Of a DNA stretch of 16,990 bases, positions 1-5,935 are shown piece by piece. The position numbers and the translations under genes were made by a program. Every line of letters starts with the position of its first letter. Position 1 is the first letter of the stretch. Under the pieces are notes generated by a model that had not been told where the DNA came from, searched no databases, and saw only the letters and a program-made list of their open reading frames with translations. Origin of the DNA: Candidatus Woesearchaeota archaeon (GTDB lineage: Archaea; Nanobdellota; Nanobdellia; Woesearchaeales; GW2011-AR4); assembly GCA_016185815.1 (NCBI GenBank), contig JACPMT010000061.1, positions 1 to 16,990 on the forward strand, in the 5' to 3' direction.

Positions 1-210
1 AGCGCTCGTGTTTGCTGTAAAAATGCAAAAAGCAAGCTCCTCGAACAACCTGTAGTCATCATTTGTCTCAACAGGAAGCAAAACCAATTCGTTATTCCTG
101 TAAAACCAGGAATAAGGTTCGTTGAAGAATTTCTTGAACTGTCCTAGCCTTTCTTTTATTTTATCTCTTTTGTTGCTGTATTCTATATTTAATTTTTCTA
201 TATCATTCAT
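1..210 (-). CDS. ogg: N-glycosylase/DNA lyase, archaeal Ogg type (N-terminal part, cut by window edge)
   Basis: Seventy codons run from an ATG at 210 to the window edge with no stop, so the C-terminal part lies outside. Residues 58-70 read EELAFCIFTANTS, which matches the conserved E-L-(A/C)-F-C-I-L-T-A-N segment near the start of archaeal 8-oxoguanine glycosylases (Ogg2 type). These remove oxidised guanine from DNA and cleave the backbone in base-excision repair. The helix-hairpin-helix and the catalytic Lys/Asp would be in the missing part and cannot be checked. A TATA-like CTTTAAAAAA centred 26 nt before the ATG suggests a leaderless transcript of its own, although it is also the last gene of a same-strand run. 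The family call rests on one short motif. Confidence 0.72.
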   Translation of the reverse strand, partial: MNDIEKLNIEYSNKRDKIKERLGQFKKFFNEPYSWFYRNNELVLLPVETNDDYRLFEELAFCIFTANTSA

Positions 211-230
211 AGATTTAGTATTGTTTGTTG

Positions 231-240
231 TTTTTTAAAG
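231..240 (-). promoter_or_regulatory. TATA-like box for ogg
   Basis: Minus-strand CTTTAAAAAA lies about 26 nt before the ogg ATG, the distance expected for a leaderless archaeal transcript. It falls in the short gap after the upstream gene's stop. Sequence is AT-rich throughout, so specificity is modest. Confidence 0.4.
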
Positions 241-247
241 TTTGTTA

Positions 248-715
248 TCATATTTTTTTCATATAAATAAGAATGTAGACTATTGCTAAGCTTCCATAAT
301 TCAAAAGCATAAACCATGGAGTTGCCCAGCTTATGCCGTTAAACATATAATCGGATATGGGCCATAAAAAAGGTGTCGGAAAAAATCTAAACGAATGGGT
401 TGGTACGTCTATGAGTATATGTATGCCCCATGCCAGCAATGGCAAATACCAGTTCTTTGTTATTAAAAATACAGCAAAGAACACAGCAACAAACAATACA
501 AAGCTGTGGGTTAAGTTATAGGCTGTGAAAAGCCATTTGGGCAGTGTGTTTAGCGCTGGAGGCCCTCTGTGAAAATTCCCATTAATCATGTTCATCACAA
601 ATAAAATGCCAAAAGACAGAATATCAGGCAGGACTCCAAATAACGCAGCCCACCATACATATTTCTTGTTCTGAAAGATTGCATAACTCCAAAGCCCATG
701 CGCAAAGATGTCCAT
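248..715 (-). CDS. Small membrane protein, DUF457/YbcI-like (putative membrane-bound metal-dependent hydrolase)
   Basis: A 155-residue polytopic protein with about four hydrophobic segments. It opens with MDIFAHGLWSY, has PDI at about residue 30, a conserved His in NLTHSF, and HILIDVPTHS near residue 100. This arrangement of His and Asp at membrane borders is typical of the DUF457/YbcI-like family, annotated as putative membrane-bound metal-dependent hydrolases and related to the zinc-dependent phospholipase C-like fold. Substrate is unknown. The ATG lies 1 nt past the stop of the methyltransferase gene with no visible ribosome site, so translation is probably coupled. Family membership is likely; enzymatic activity is unproven for most members. 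Confidence 0.68.
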   Translation of the reverse strand: MDIFAHGLWSYAIFQNKKYVWWAALFGVLPDILSFGILFVMNMINGNFHRGPPALNTLPKWLFTAYNLTHSFVLFVAVFFAVFLITKNWYLPLLAWGIHILIDVPTHSFRFFPTPFLWPISDYMFNGISWATPWFMLLNYGSLAIVYILIYMKKI

Positions 716-716
716 T

Positions 717-1274
717 TTATTTCAACTTCAAACTAAATTCAACGCCGCTTCCAATCGGGATTAATACACTCCTTAAATTTTTGTTGTTTCTTACATAATG
801 CAAATAATCCTTCATATACTTTTCAAACATCATTGCATTGTCAGCCACAATTACGGCATTTTTTGCCAATTTTGGATTAGCCAATTTAAAGTAATTTATG
901 TAATCCTCCTTAACAGCGTCTAAAAACAAGAAATCAAACTTTCCCTTCAGTTTTGGGATTTCCTTTAGGGCATCGCCATGAACAATTTTTATATTGCTTA
1001 AGTTAGCCATTTTAAAATTTTCAGCAGCCATGTTGACTTTATGCTCAGAAATTTCTATTGTTGTTACCCTACCTTTGTTGTGCTTTGCAGCTTCTCCTAT
1101 CCATATCGCTGAGTAGCCATTTGAAGTCCCTACTTCAAGAACGTTTTTTGCCTTTGATATGCTAATTAATATATTAAAGAACTGCCCCGTGTCAGCAGAA
1201 ATGTTGTAATAGCCATCATGAGTACTTCCAAAAATTTCTAATTCTTTTAATAATCTTTTAGTTGACTCATTCAT
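717..1274 (-). CDS. SAM-dependent O-methyltransferase (COG4122 / Methyltransf_3 family)
   Basis: A 185-residue class I methyltransferase of the catechol/caffeoyl-CoA O-methyltransferase group. Motif I is VLEVGTSNGYS (residues 45-55), the ribose-binding acid is E74 (TTIEIS), and the divalent-metal site is built from D119 (FLFLDAVKEDY) with D145/N146 (VADNA). Length is normal for the short prokaryotic members (about 200 residues). The methyl acceptor cannot be predicted. The ATG follows the MFS stop by 2 nt, and a GAGGT ribosome site sits inside the end of the MFS gene, so the two are co-transcribed. A methyltransferase next to an exporter could hint at modification and efflux of a small molecule, but that is speculation. 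Confidence 0.85.
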   Translation of the reverse strand: MNESTKRLLKELEIFGSTHDGYYNISADTGQFFNILISISKAKNVLEVGTSNGYSAIWIGEAAKHNKGRVTTIEISEHKVNMAAENFKMANLSNIKIVHGDALKEIPKLKGKFDFLFLDAVKEDYINYFKLANPKLAKNAVIVADNAMMFEKYMKDYLHYVRNNKNLRSVLIPIGSGVEFSLKLK

Positions 1275-1276
1275 TC

Positions 1277-2443
1277 TTAGACCTCTTGCACTAATTTCCT
1301 GTATTCAAAATTATTCTTCATCAGATAATAAAATATTATCGTACCGGTTAAAACTATTATTGCGCTCGAAACAAAAACAAAAGCCAAGCTTGTTGCGAGC
1401 ATTATCAAACCTGCCATTATTGGGCCTATTCCGCCTCCAATGCCAAACGCAGTGTTGAACAAGCCCATCACAGAGCCCATGCCAAGTTTCTTGCCGAGCT
1501 TCGCTGTGATTGCGCTTCCAGCAGGTATAGAAATTGCCGAGCCCAAGCCCATTAATATGTTAAATAAAAGCAAAGTGTAAAAGCCTGTTGACAGCGGCAT
1601 TAATGCAAGCGCAATCAGCATCATTATGCTCCCAGCCACAAGCATTGAAATTTTATCGCCTTTGTCTGCCACAATCCCAAAGTACCTTTGGAACAAAGAT
1701 GAAACAAGCAAGTTGGCAGTAACAATAAACCCTATTTGAAATATAGTTACATTTATTTTTTCAGCAAGCAATGGCAAAAAGCCCATTAATGCGGCAACTC
1801 CATAAGCATTTAAAGTCCTGAAAATAAGCATTGCCTGCATTGTCTTATCTCTTAATATAACCTTGAATGAAGAAGGTACATTCTTCTTATGGGCATTTAT
1901 CTCAGGCAGCATGAAAATAAGCATTAGTAGCGAGAAGAAGCTTATAGCTCCCATTGTGTAGAAAGCAGCATTCATGTGCCAGATATCATGCAAGGTTCCG
2001 CCAATTATCGGGCCAAAAGCAAGCCCCATAAAGAATGCAATGGTAAAAGTGCCAAGATATTTTCCTTCCTGGTTTTTTGGGGCTATATCGCCAATGTAAG
2101 CCATTGAAATAGGCAAAACCATTGCACTTGCCAATCCATGCAAAAATCTTATAATTGTTAATGAGGTTGTTGTATGGGCAGCAGCATAAAAGAATGATAA
2201 AACAGTATAGCCTGTCAACCCAATAAGCAAGAGATTTTTCCTTCCTTTAAAATCTGAAATTCTTCCAATAAGCGGAGTGAACAAAGCCCTTGACAAAGTG
2301 AAAGATCCAAAAATTAACCCAATCATTAACCCGTTTGCGCCAAGGCTCTCAGCATAGATGGCCATGAACGGCTCTATTATGCCTGCACCAAGCATTGTTG
2401 CAAAGACTGCAATAAATAAAACTGTGAAAATGCGCTTTTCCAT
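1277..2443 (-). CDS. Major facilitator superfamily transporter (probable exporter)
   Basis: A 388-residue protein with about 12 membrane segments in two halves. After the second helix is the MFS motif A region GRISDFKGRKNLLL (about residues 60-73), and a degenerate copy, GIVADKGDKISMLV, follows in the second half. The first segment ends EPFMAIYAESLG. This layout is typical of drug/metabolite:H+ antiporters (MFS_1, TetA/Bmr-like), but the substrate cannot be read from sequence. The ATG lies about 27 nt after a TATA-like CTTAAAAAC, so it probably starts a leaderless unit followed tightly by the methyltransferase and the DUF457-like gene. Fold is certain; direction of transport is inferred. Confidence 0.88.
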   Translation of the reverse strand: MEKRIFTVLFIAVFATMLGAGIIEPFMAIYAESLGANGLMIGLIFGSFTLSRALFTPLIGRISDFKGRKNLLLIGLTGYTVLSFFYAAAHTTTSLTIIRFLHGLASAMVLPISMAYIGDIAPKNQEGKYLGTFTIAFFMGLAFGPIIGGTLHDIWHMNAAFYTMGAISFFSLLMLIFMLPEINAHKKNVPSSFKVILRDKTMQAMLIFRTLNAYGVAALMGFLPLLAEKINVTIFQIGFIVTANLLVSSLFQRYFGIVADKGDKISMLVAGSIMMLIALALMPLSTGFYTLLLFNILMGLGSAISIPAGSAITAKLGKKLGMGSVMGLFNTAFGIGGGIGPIMAGLIMLATSLAFVFVSSAIIVLTGTIIFYYLMKNNFEYRKLVQEV

Positions 2444-2466
2444 AACAATCTCAGAATGTTTGTTTT

Positions 2467-2475
2467 GTTTTTAAG
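2467..2475 (-). promoter_or_regulatory. TATA-like box for the MFS operon
   Basis: Minus-strand CTTAAAAAC is centred about 28 nt before the MFS ATG, within the only gap of this gene run (47 nt). It suggests that the transporter, methyltransferase and DUF457-like genes can be transcribed apart from the toxin-antitoxin cluster upstream. Confidence 0.4.
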
Positions 2476-2490
2476 TGTTGTTGTTGATTT

Positions 2491-3045
2491 TTATTCCAAA
2501 TCTATAATTATGCATTCCAGCAAAAGGGGGAAAGTGTCGTAGCCAGCCTTTTTGTTCAAATGCCCGCCATCAGGGACAAAATTGAATTCTGCATTGAGGT
2601 TTTTTGTCAGTTCATCAGTCACTTCAGAAGGAATGTACTCATCATTGCCAGAGGCAAAGGTAAAAAATCTTCCGCAGCTGTTCTTTATTTTCTCCCAGTT
2701 AAATTGCCTGTCAACAAAAGTCTTGTTTACTTCATCATAAGAGCCTCCAAGCAGCTTATGAAAGCCAGCAACCAAAATTGCTGCCTTTATTTTCTTGCTT
2801 GTTTTTTCAAGATAGTTAAGAATGAATGCCGCTCCTAAACTATGCCCTATCAGCACGGTTTCTTCATTTATTTTACCCTCATAACTTGAAAATACCCTGT
2901 TCCAGCTTTCAAGTGATTGGTCAAGAGGAGTAGGAAATTTAGGCACAATGACTTCAAAGCCTCTTTTTTCAAGCTCTGTTTTGAGCCATGGAAACCAGTT
3001 GTCTTCCGGGTTTGAGTAAACGCCATGCACTATTATGAAGTTCAT
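2491..3045 (-). CDS. Alpha/beta-hydrolase, RBBP9/YdeN family serine hydrolase
   Basis: A 184-residue single-domain alpha/beta hydrolase. It opens with a beta strand and IIVHGVYSNPEDNW, followed by the FPTP segment and a conserved Trp (about residue 48). The nucleophile elbow is GHSLG with S69. The other triad members fit D135 (ASGNDEYIP) and H162 (DGGHLN). Length and spacing agree with RBBP9/YdeN (about 180-200 residues), small serine hydrolases of mostly unknown substrate, cytosolic in the absence of a signal peptide. The gene follows the DUF212 stop by 9 nt and ends the cluster headed by the toxin-antitoxin pair. No strong ribosome site is seen. Confidence 0.85.
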   Translation of the reverse strand: MNFIIVHGVYSNPEDNWFPWLKTELEKRGFEVIVPKFPTPLDQSLESWNRVFSSYEGKINEETVLIGHSLGAAFILNYLEKTSKKIKAAILVAGFHKLLGGSYDEVNKTFVDRQFNWEKIKNSCGRFFTFASGNDEYIPSEVTDELTKNLNAEFNFVPDGGHLNKKAGYDTFPLLLECIIIDLE

Positions 3046-3054
3046 TTTATTGAT

Positions 3055-3492
3055 TTAAAATATTTTTGTCAAAACAAACGTAGCTACCAACCCAAAAATA
3101 ATGCCAGAGGCTATCTCAAAAATTGTATGCCCGCTTATATCCAGCATTTTGCCGTCTTTGACAATTGTTTTCAAAGGGCCCTCTTTGGCTTTTCTCAGAT
3201 GTTCCTCAAACAATTCCTGCTTCTTCCTTTCTGCAAGCAAGTTATAAACTAACATAAGCGACACCACAAAAGCAAAACCAAAAATTGCATCAAAATTCTT
3301 ATAAGCCGCTAGGAGATATAATGTAGCAATCAGCATTGAAGCGTGCGTGCTTGGAGAGCCGCTAGCCCATTGGCAAATCCAAGAAAAATCCTTTCTTGAT
3401 ATTGTGCCCTTTCTTAATATATAAATAAGGAATTTTATTGATTGGCTAATCACCCAAATAATTAGTGGAATTATAATAAACTTCAGGTCCAT
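3055..3492 (-). CDS. Divergent PAP2 family membrane protein (DUF212)
   Basis: A 145-residue integral membrane protein. It carries SGSPSTHASM (residues 45-54), the hallmark of DUF212 proteins, and a second conserved stretch SGHTIFEIASGIIFG (residues 120-134), between and beside hydrophobic helices. DUF212 is distantly related to PAP2 acid phosphatases and vanadium haloperoxidases; the Ser-Thr-His and Gly-His elements resemble PAP2 motifs, but activity has rarely been shown. Length is normal. The ATG abuts the hepT stop with no gap, and the ribosome site GGTGA lies inside the last hepT codons, so expression is coupled to the toxin-antitoxin transcript. That is probably operon sharing rather than shared function. 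Confidence 0.85.
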   Translation of the reverse strand: MDLKFIIIPLIIWVISQSIKFLIYILRKGTISRKDFSWICQWASGSPSTHASMLIATLYLLAAYKNFDAIFGFAFVVSLMLVYNLLAERKKQELFEEHLRKAKEGPLKTIVKDGKMLDISGHTIFEIASGIIFGLVATFVLTKIF

Positions 3493-3897
3493 TTATTCAC
3501 CTTTTACTTTTTCAATAAATTTCTTTATATCCGCATCTAATTCTTCTGTAATCGCTTCGTATACCAGCTTGTCATTAATCTGCCCGTATTGGTGGGCTAT
3601 GAAGTTCCGCATTCCCTTTGCATCTTTTAAACGATTATAAAGCTCATTATCTATTACTCCATTTTCTTCAAGTATCCCGAAGGAATCTATATCATCTTCA
3701 GGAATTCTAAATTTTTTTTGGGTAATTATGATAAATGCCAAGTCAGTAACTGCCTCAGCTACTCTCTCAAAATATCTTTCACAGGCTGCCCTGACAATTT
3801 TATTTGATTCGTATTCTTCAAATGTATTCGGCACTGTTTCTTTTAATTCATCCAGATATTCTTGAATTTCATTTATTTTTTCATTTATCCTACTCAA
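3493..3897 (-). CDS. hepT: HepT-like HEPN ribonuclease toxin (type VII TA; DUF86 family)
   Basis: A 134-residue, mostly helical HEPN protein. The active-site motif R-X4-H-X-Y is intact as RNFIAHQY (R97, H102, Y104); in studied HepT toxins this is the RNase site, and the Tyr is AMPylated by the partner MntA. No ATG exists near the N-terminus. The start is a TTG at 3897 with GGTGA six nt upstream, and it overlaps the mntA stop by 4 nt (TTGA). A weak start codon coupled to the antitoxin would hold toxin synthesis below antitoxin. Alternative: a solitary DUF86 protein with another role, which is less likely given the partner. Confidence 0.87.
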   Translation of the reverse strand: MSRINEKINEIQEYLDELKETVPNTFEEYESNKIVRAACERYFERVAEAVTDLAFIIITQKKFRIPEDDIDSFGILEENGVIDNELYNRLKDAKGMRNFIAHQYGQINDKLVYEAITEELDADIKKFIEKVKGE

Positions 3898-4493
3898 GCG
3901 GCTTCACCCAATATCCTTCTCGTTCTAATGAAAAAGTCCTCATCTTTTAAGTATTTTATGCTGAACAAATTATTATCAAAATCTTCTTTTTTATATAATA
4001 TCTTATGGGAACCGGCAATTGAGCGCTTAATTTTCTGAGGAAGAACATTAAATACCTGTACATCTGCTTTGGTAGAAAAATTGCCTAAAATTCTTATTCT
4101 GAACCTGTCAGCATCCTCTTTTTCTATATTGTCAAATACAACGCATATGTCTATGTCGGATCTTGGTGTGACAATACCAGTTACTCTTGAGCCAAAAAGA
4201 AGTATCGCTTCAATCTTGCCTTTCAATTTATCCTGCAGGATTATTTTAACAGCTTTGTAAATAATCTTTTTTGCATCTTGGTCTTTTTTTAATTCAAACT
4301 CATTCTCAAATTCAGACACTTCCCTGATAAACTCTAGCTTTGGCTTTATATCCCTGCTTAATCTGTTCCTTTCTGATTGGGTTAATGGCAATCCCTCTAA
4401 TTGCTTGAAGATTATCCCTAATTCCTTTTTGCCAAATATTCTCCTTGCGTTTTTATTCTGCCTTAAAAATTCACTTAACAAAATAATCACCAT
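3894..4493 (-). CDS. mntA: MntA-like nucleotidyltransferase antitoxin (type VII TA)
   Basis: A 199-residue protein with a minimal nucleotidyltransferase domain after a helical N-terminal region. The signature GSX10DXD is exact: G101-S102, then D113 and D115, with a likely third metal ligand D144 (KADVQVF). Known MntA enzymes transfer AMP to the HepT Tyr and so neutralise it. Residues 7-60 (LSEFLRQNK to about PKLEFI) form a helical extension common in archaeal family members, probably DNA- or partner-binding. A start at codon 5 (TTG, with GGTGAT just upstream) is an alternative to the ATG at 4493. It is the first gene of the cluster, with a TATA-like box about 40 nt upstream, and it precedes the toxin. 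Confidence 0.86.
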   Translation of the reverse strand: MVIILLSEFLRQNKNARRIFGKKELGIIFKQLEGLPLTQSERNRLSRDIKPKLEFIREVSEFENEFELKKDQDAKKIIYKAVKIILQDKLKGKIEAILLFGSRVTGIVTPRSDIDICVVFDNIEKEDADRFRIRILGNFSTKADVQVFNVLPQKIKRSIAGSHKILYKKEDFDNNLFSIKYLKDEDFFIRTRRILGEAA

Positions 4494-4528
4494 TTAGGTT
4501 ATAATAACTAGAATAAAGGTTATTTAGT

Positions 4529-4536
4529 ATTTAAAT
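4529..4536 (-). promoter_or_regulatory. TATA-like box for the mntA-hepT cluster
   Basis: Minus-strand TTTAAATA is centred about 39 nt before the mntA ATG, giving a predicted transcript start near 4505 and a leader of about 12 nt. It faces away from the plus-strand promoter of the small ribbon-helix-helix gene. Confidence 0.5.
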
Positions 4537-4612
4537 GTTTTGGTTGTATTTTTTCAAATGGACGGAAGATAAATAAATATCGTTGTATGTGGTACCATTC
4601 CGACACCCATGC

Positions 4613-4621
4613 TTTAAATAT
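4613..4621 (+). promoter_or_regulatory. TATA box for the ribbon-helix-helix gene
   Basis: TTTAAATAT lies 33-41 nt before the ATG at 4654, and a strong ribosome site GGGTGAT (4643-4649) follows it. The 8-bp palindrome TGGTACCA (4590-4597) lies just upstream of the box and could be an operator, though a palindrome this short may be chance. Confidence 0.55.
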
Positions 4622-4653
4622 AAGTTGATGTTACAATGAAAAGGGTGATATAA

Positions 4654-4812
4654 ATGCAAAGAAAAATAACCATAAATTTTTCAAAACAAGAATTTAAAGA
4701 TTTGGAAAATGCAGCAAAGGATGTCGAATTTGAGAGTTACTGCAAAGCTGCAATTATGGTAAGGGCAAAATATGACAATGTAGGAAGTCCCCTTTTCAGA
4801 GTAAGCCCATAA
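4654..4812 (+). CDS. Small ribbon-helix-helix (CopG/Arc-like) protein
   Basis: A 52-residue frame starts at an ATG with GGGTGAT five to six nt upstream. It opens with a short basic beta strand (QRKITINFS), then two predicted helices (KQEFKDLENAAKDV and ESYCKAAIMVRAKYD) joined by a short turn. This is the strand-helix-helix plan of RHH DNA-binding proteins, which dimerise through the strand and usually repress their own promoter. It has its own TATA box and a T-rich tail, and it diverges from the mntA-hepT cluster, so control of that region is possible but not shown. No partner toxin is seen on its strand. The RHH call is based on pattern only. Confidence 0.62.
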   Translation: MQRKITINFSKQEFKDLENAAKDVEFESYCKAAIMVRAKYDNVGSPLFRVSP

Positions 4813-4896
4813 AATTAGTAGGTATGTACTTCAAAAATTACAAAGAACACTACTCATAAAGCTAACAGCTCATAGAAAGGTTATAATAAAAAACAA

Positions 4897-4918
4897 TTTT
4901 TTTAGTTTCTTTATTTTT
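4897..4918 (+). terminator. T-rich terminator after the ribbon-helix-helix gene
   Basis: A run of seven T is followed by further T-clusters (TTTCTTTATTTTT), 85-105 nt after the RHH stop. Archaeal RNA polymerase commonly terminates at such oligo-T tracts without a hairpin. The remaining gap (4813-4958) holds nothing else recognisable. Confidence 0.4.
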
Positions 4919-4958
4919 CCCTTCAAAAACTTCACCAAATTGAATATTAATCATTTTA

Positions 4959-5837
4959 TTAACGTACCTCTCCAAGAGTATAATTATAACTTAATTCTTT
5001 ACATAACTGTTGGTTAGAAGGACAATATCCTACATAATTTCCATCAAACTTTTTATAAATCCAAGAAATGCCTCGACAGATTCCTATTCCATTGCAATCA
5101 TTCACATCATCATAATAAAGTGCTACTCCAGAATTAATATCCATAACCTCTCCATTATTTAATTTAATTTTGACTTTGCCAGCGTTTGAATAGGGTAGAG
5201 CAACTCTTCCACCTAAATAGGTGAAGTCTGCAGCCCACCATTCAATTTTGTCTTCTCTTAATGTCATTCTATCGTTAATTAATTGTAGAAAAGGAGGTAT
5301 ATTAGAAGAATCTCCAACTTTTGTAGGTAAATCCCATCCGTTATTTGATTTTTTAATGTCTTCAAAATATCTAACACATTTTTCTTTCATCAAATCATTA
5401 GTGATTTTTTGACACAAATTAGAATCGCTATTATTTATTGCGATATTAAATATACACCCACCTCTTGGATACAATTTCAAATATATTTCTGGTAATTGAG
5501 AGCACTTTTTGTAATCTCCAGTCTGCACAATTATACCAATTTTACATAGGATTTTATCTTTACCATCTATTAAATCATCGCATTTTGACAGATTTACATT
5601 AATAATAGCTTCTTCTTGTATTTCGTTCTGTTGAGTTTGCTGTTTGTTGAATTGTACACATTTTTCAGAATTAATCATCAAAGGATTATTACAAATTTCT
5701 TGGAGAGTGTATTCTTTCTTTATTTTTTCTTCGTCTAATCCTATAGCGACTTTGTTGACTTGATTAGTAACACTATCACAACCAGCGACAATAATCAATA
5801 ACAACAATAATAAAAAATATAAGTTTGCTAATTTCAT
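4959..5837 (-). CDS. Cysteine-patterned surface lipoprotein, unknown function
   Basis: A 292-residue protein that I do not recognise as a named family. Residues 1-19 are a signal segment with an unbroken run of six Leu, ending IVAG before C20, a good lipobox, so it is probably lipid-anchored outside the cell. Residues 86-154 hold six Cys at intervals of 12, 14, 16, 14 and 12, with similar linkers (KIGIIVQTGDYKK and IFNIAINNSDSNL), suggesting disulfide-tied helical hairpins. A C-terminal part (about 195-292) looks beta-rich, with four more Cys (248, 254, 272, 279). Codons are more A/T-ending than in the RNR genes, which may mean a different origin. It has its own TATA box and looks monocistronic. 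Confidence 0.7.
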   Translation of the reverse strand: MKLANLYFLLLLLLIIVAGCDSVTNQVNKVAIGLDEEKIKKEYTLQEICNNPLMINSEKCVQFNKQQTQQNEIQEEAIINVNLSKCDDLIDGKDKILCKIGIIVQTGDYKKCSQLPEIYLKLYPRGGCIFNIAINNSDSNLCQKITNDLMKEKCVRYFEDIKKSNNGWDLPTKVGDSSNIPPFLQLINDRMTLREDKIEWWAADFTYLGGRVALPYSNAGKVKIKLNNGEVMDINSGVALYYDDVNDCNGIGICRGISWIYKKFDGNYVGYCPSNQQLCKELSYNYTLGEVR

Positions 5838-5859
5838 AGCTTATTAAAAAAGAGATTAG

Positions 5860-5867
5860 TATAAATA
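5860..5867 (-). promoter_or_regulatory. TATA box for the lipoprotein gene
   Basis: Minus-strand TATTTATA is centred 26 nt before the ATG at 5837, the leaderless spacing seen for several genes in this window. The rest of the gap up to 5935 shows no gene. Confidence 0.5.
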
Positions 5868-5935
5868 ATTTTTCATTCAATTTATTCCAAATCTTTGTTT
5901 TCTCTTAACTCTGTCCTTGCTTACCCTCAATCATT

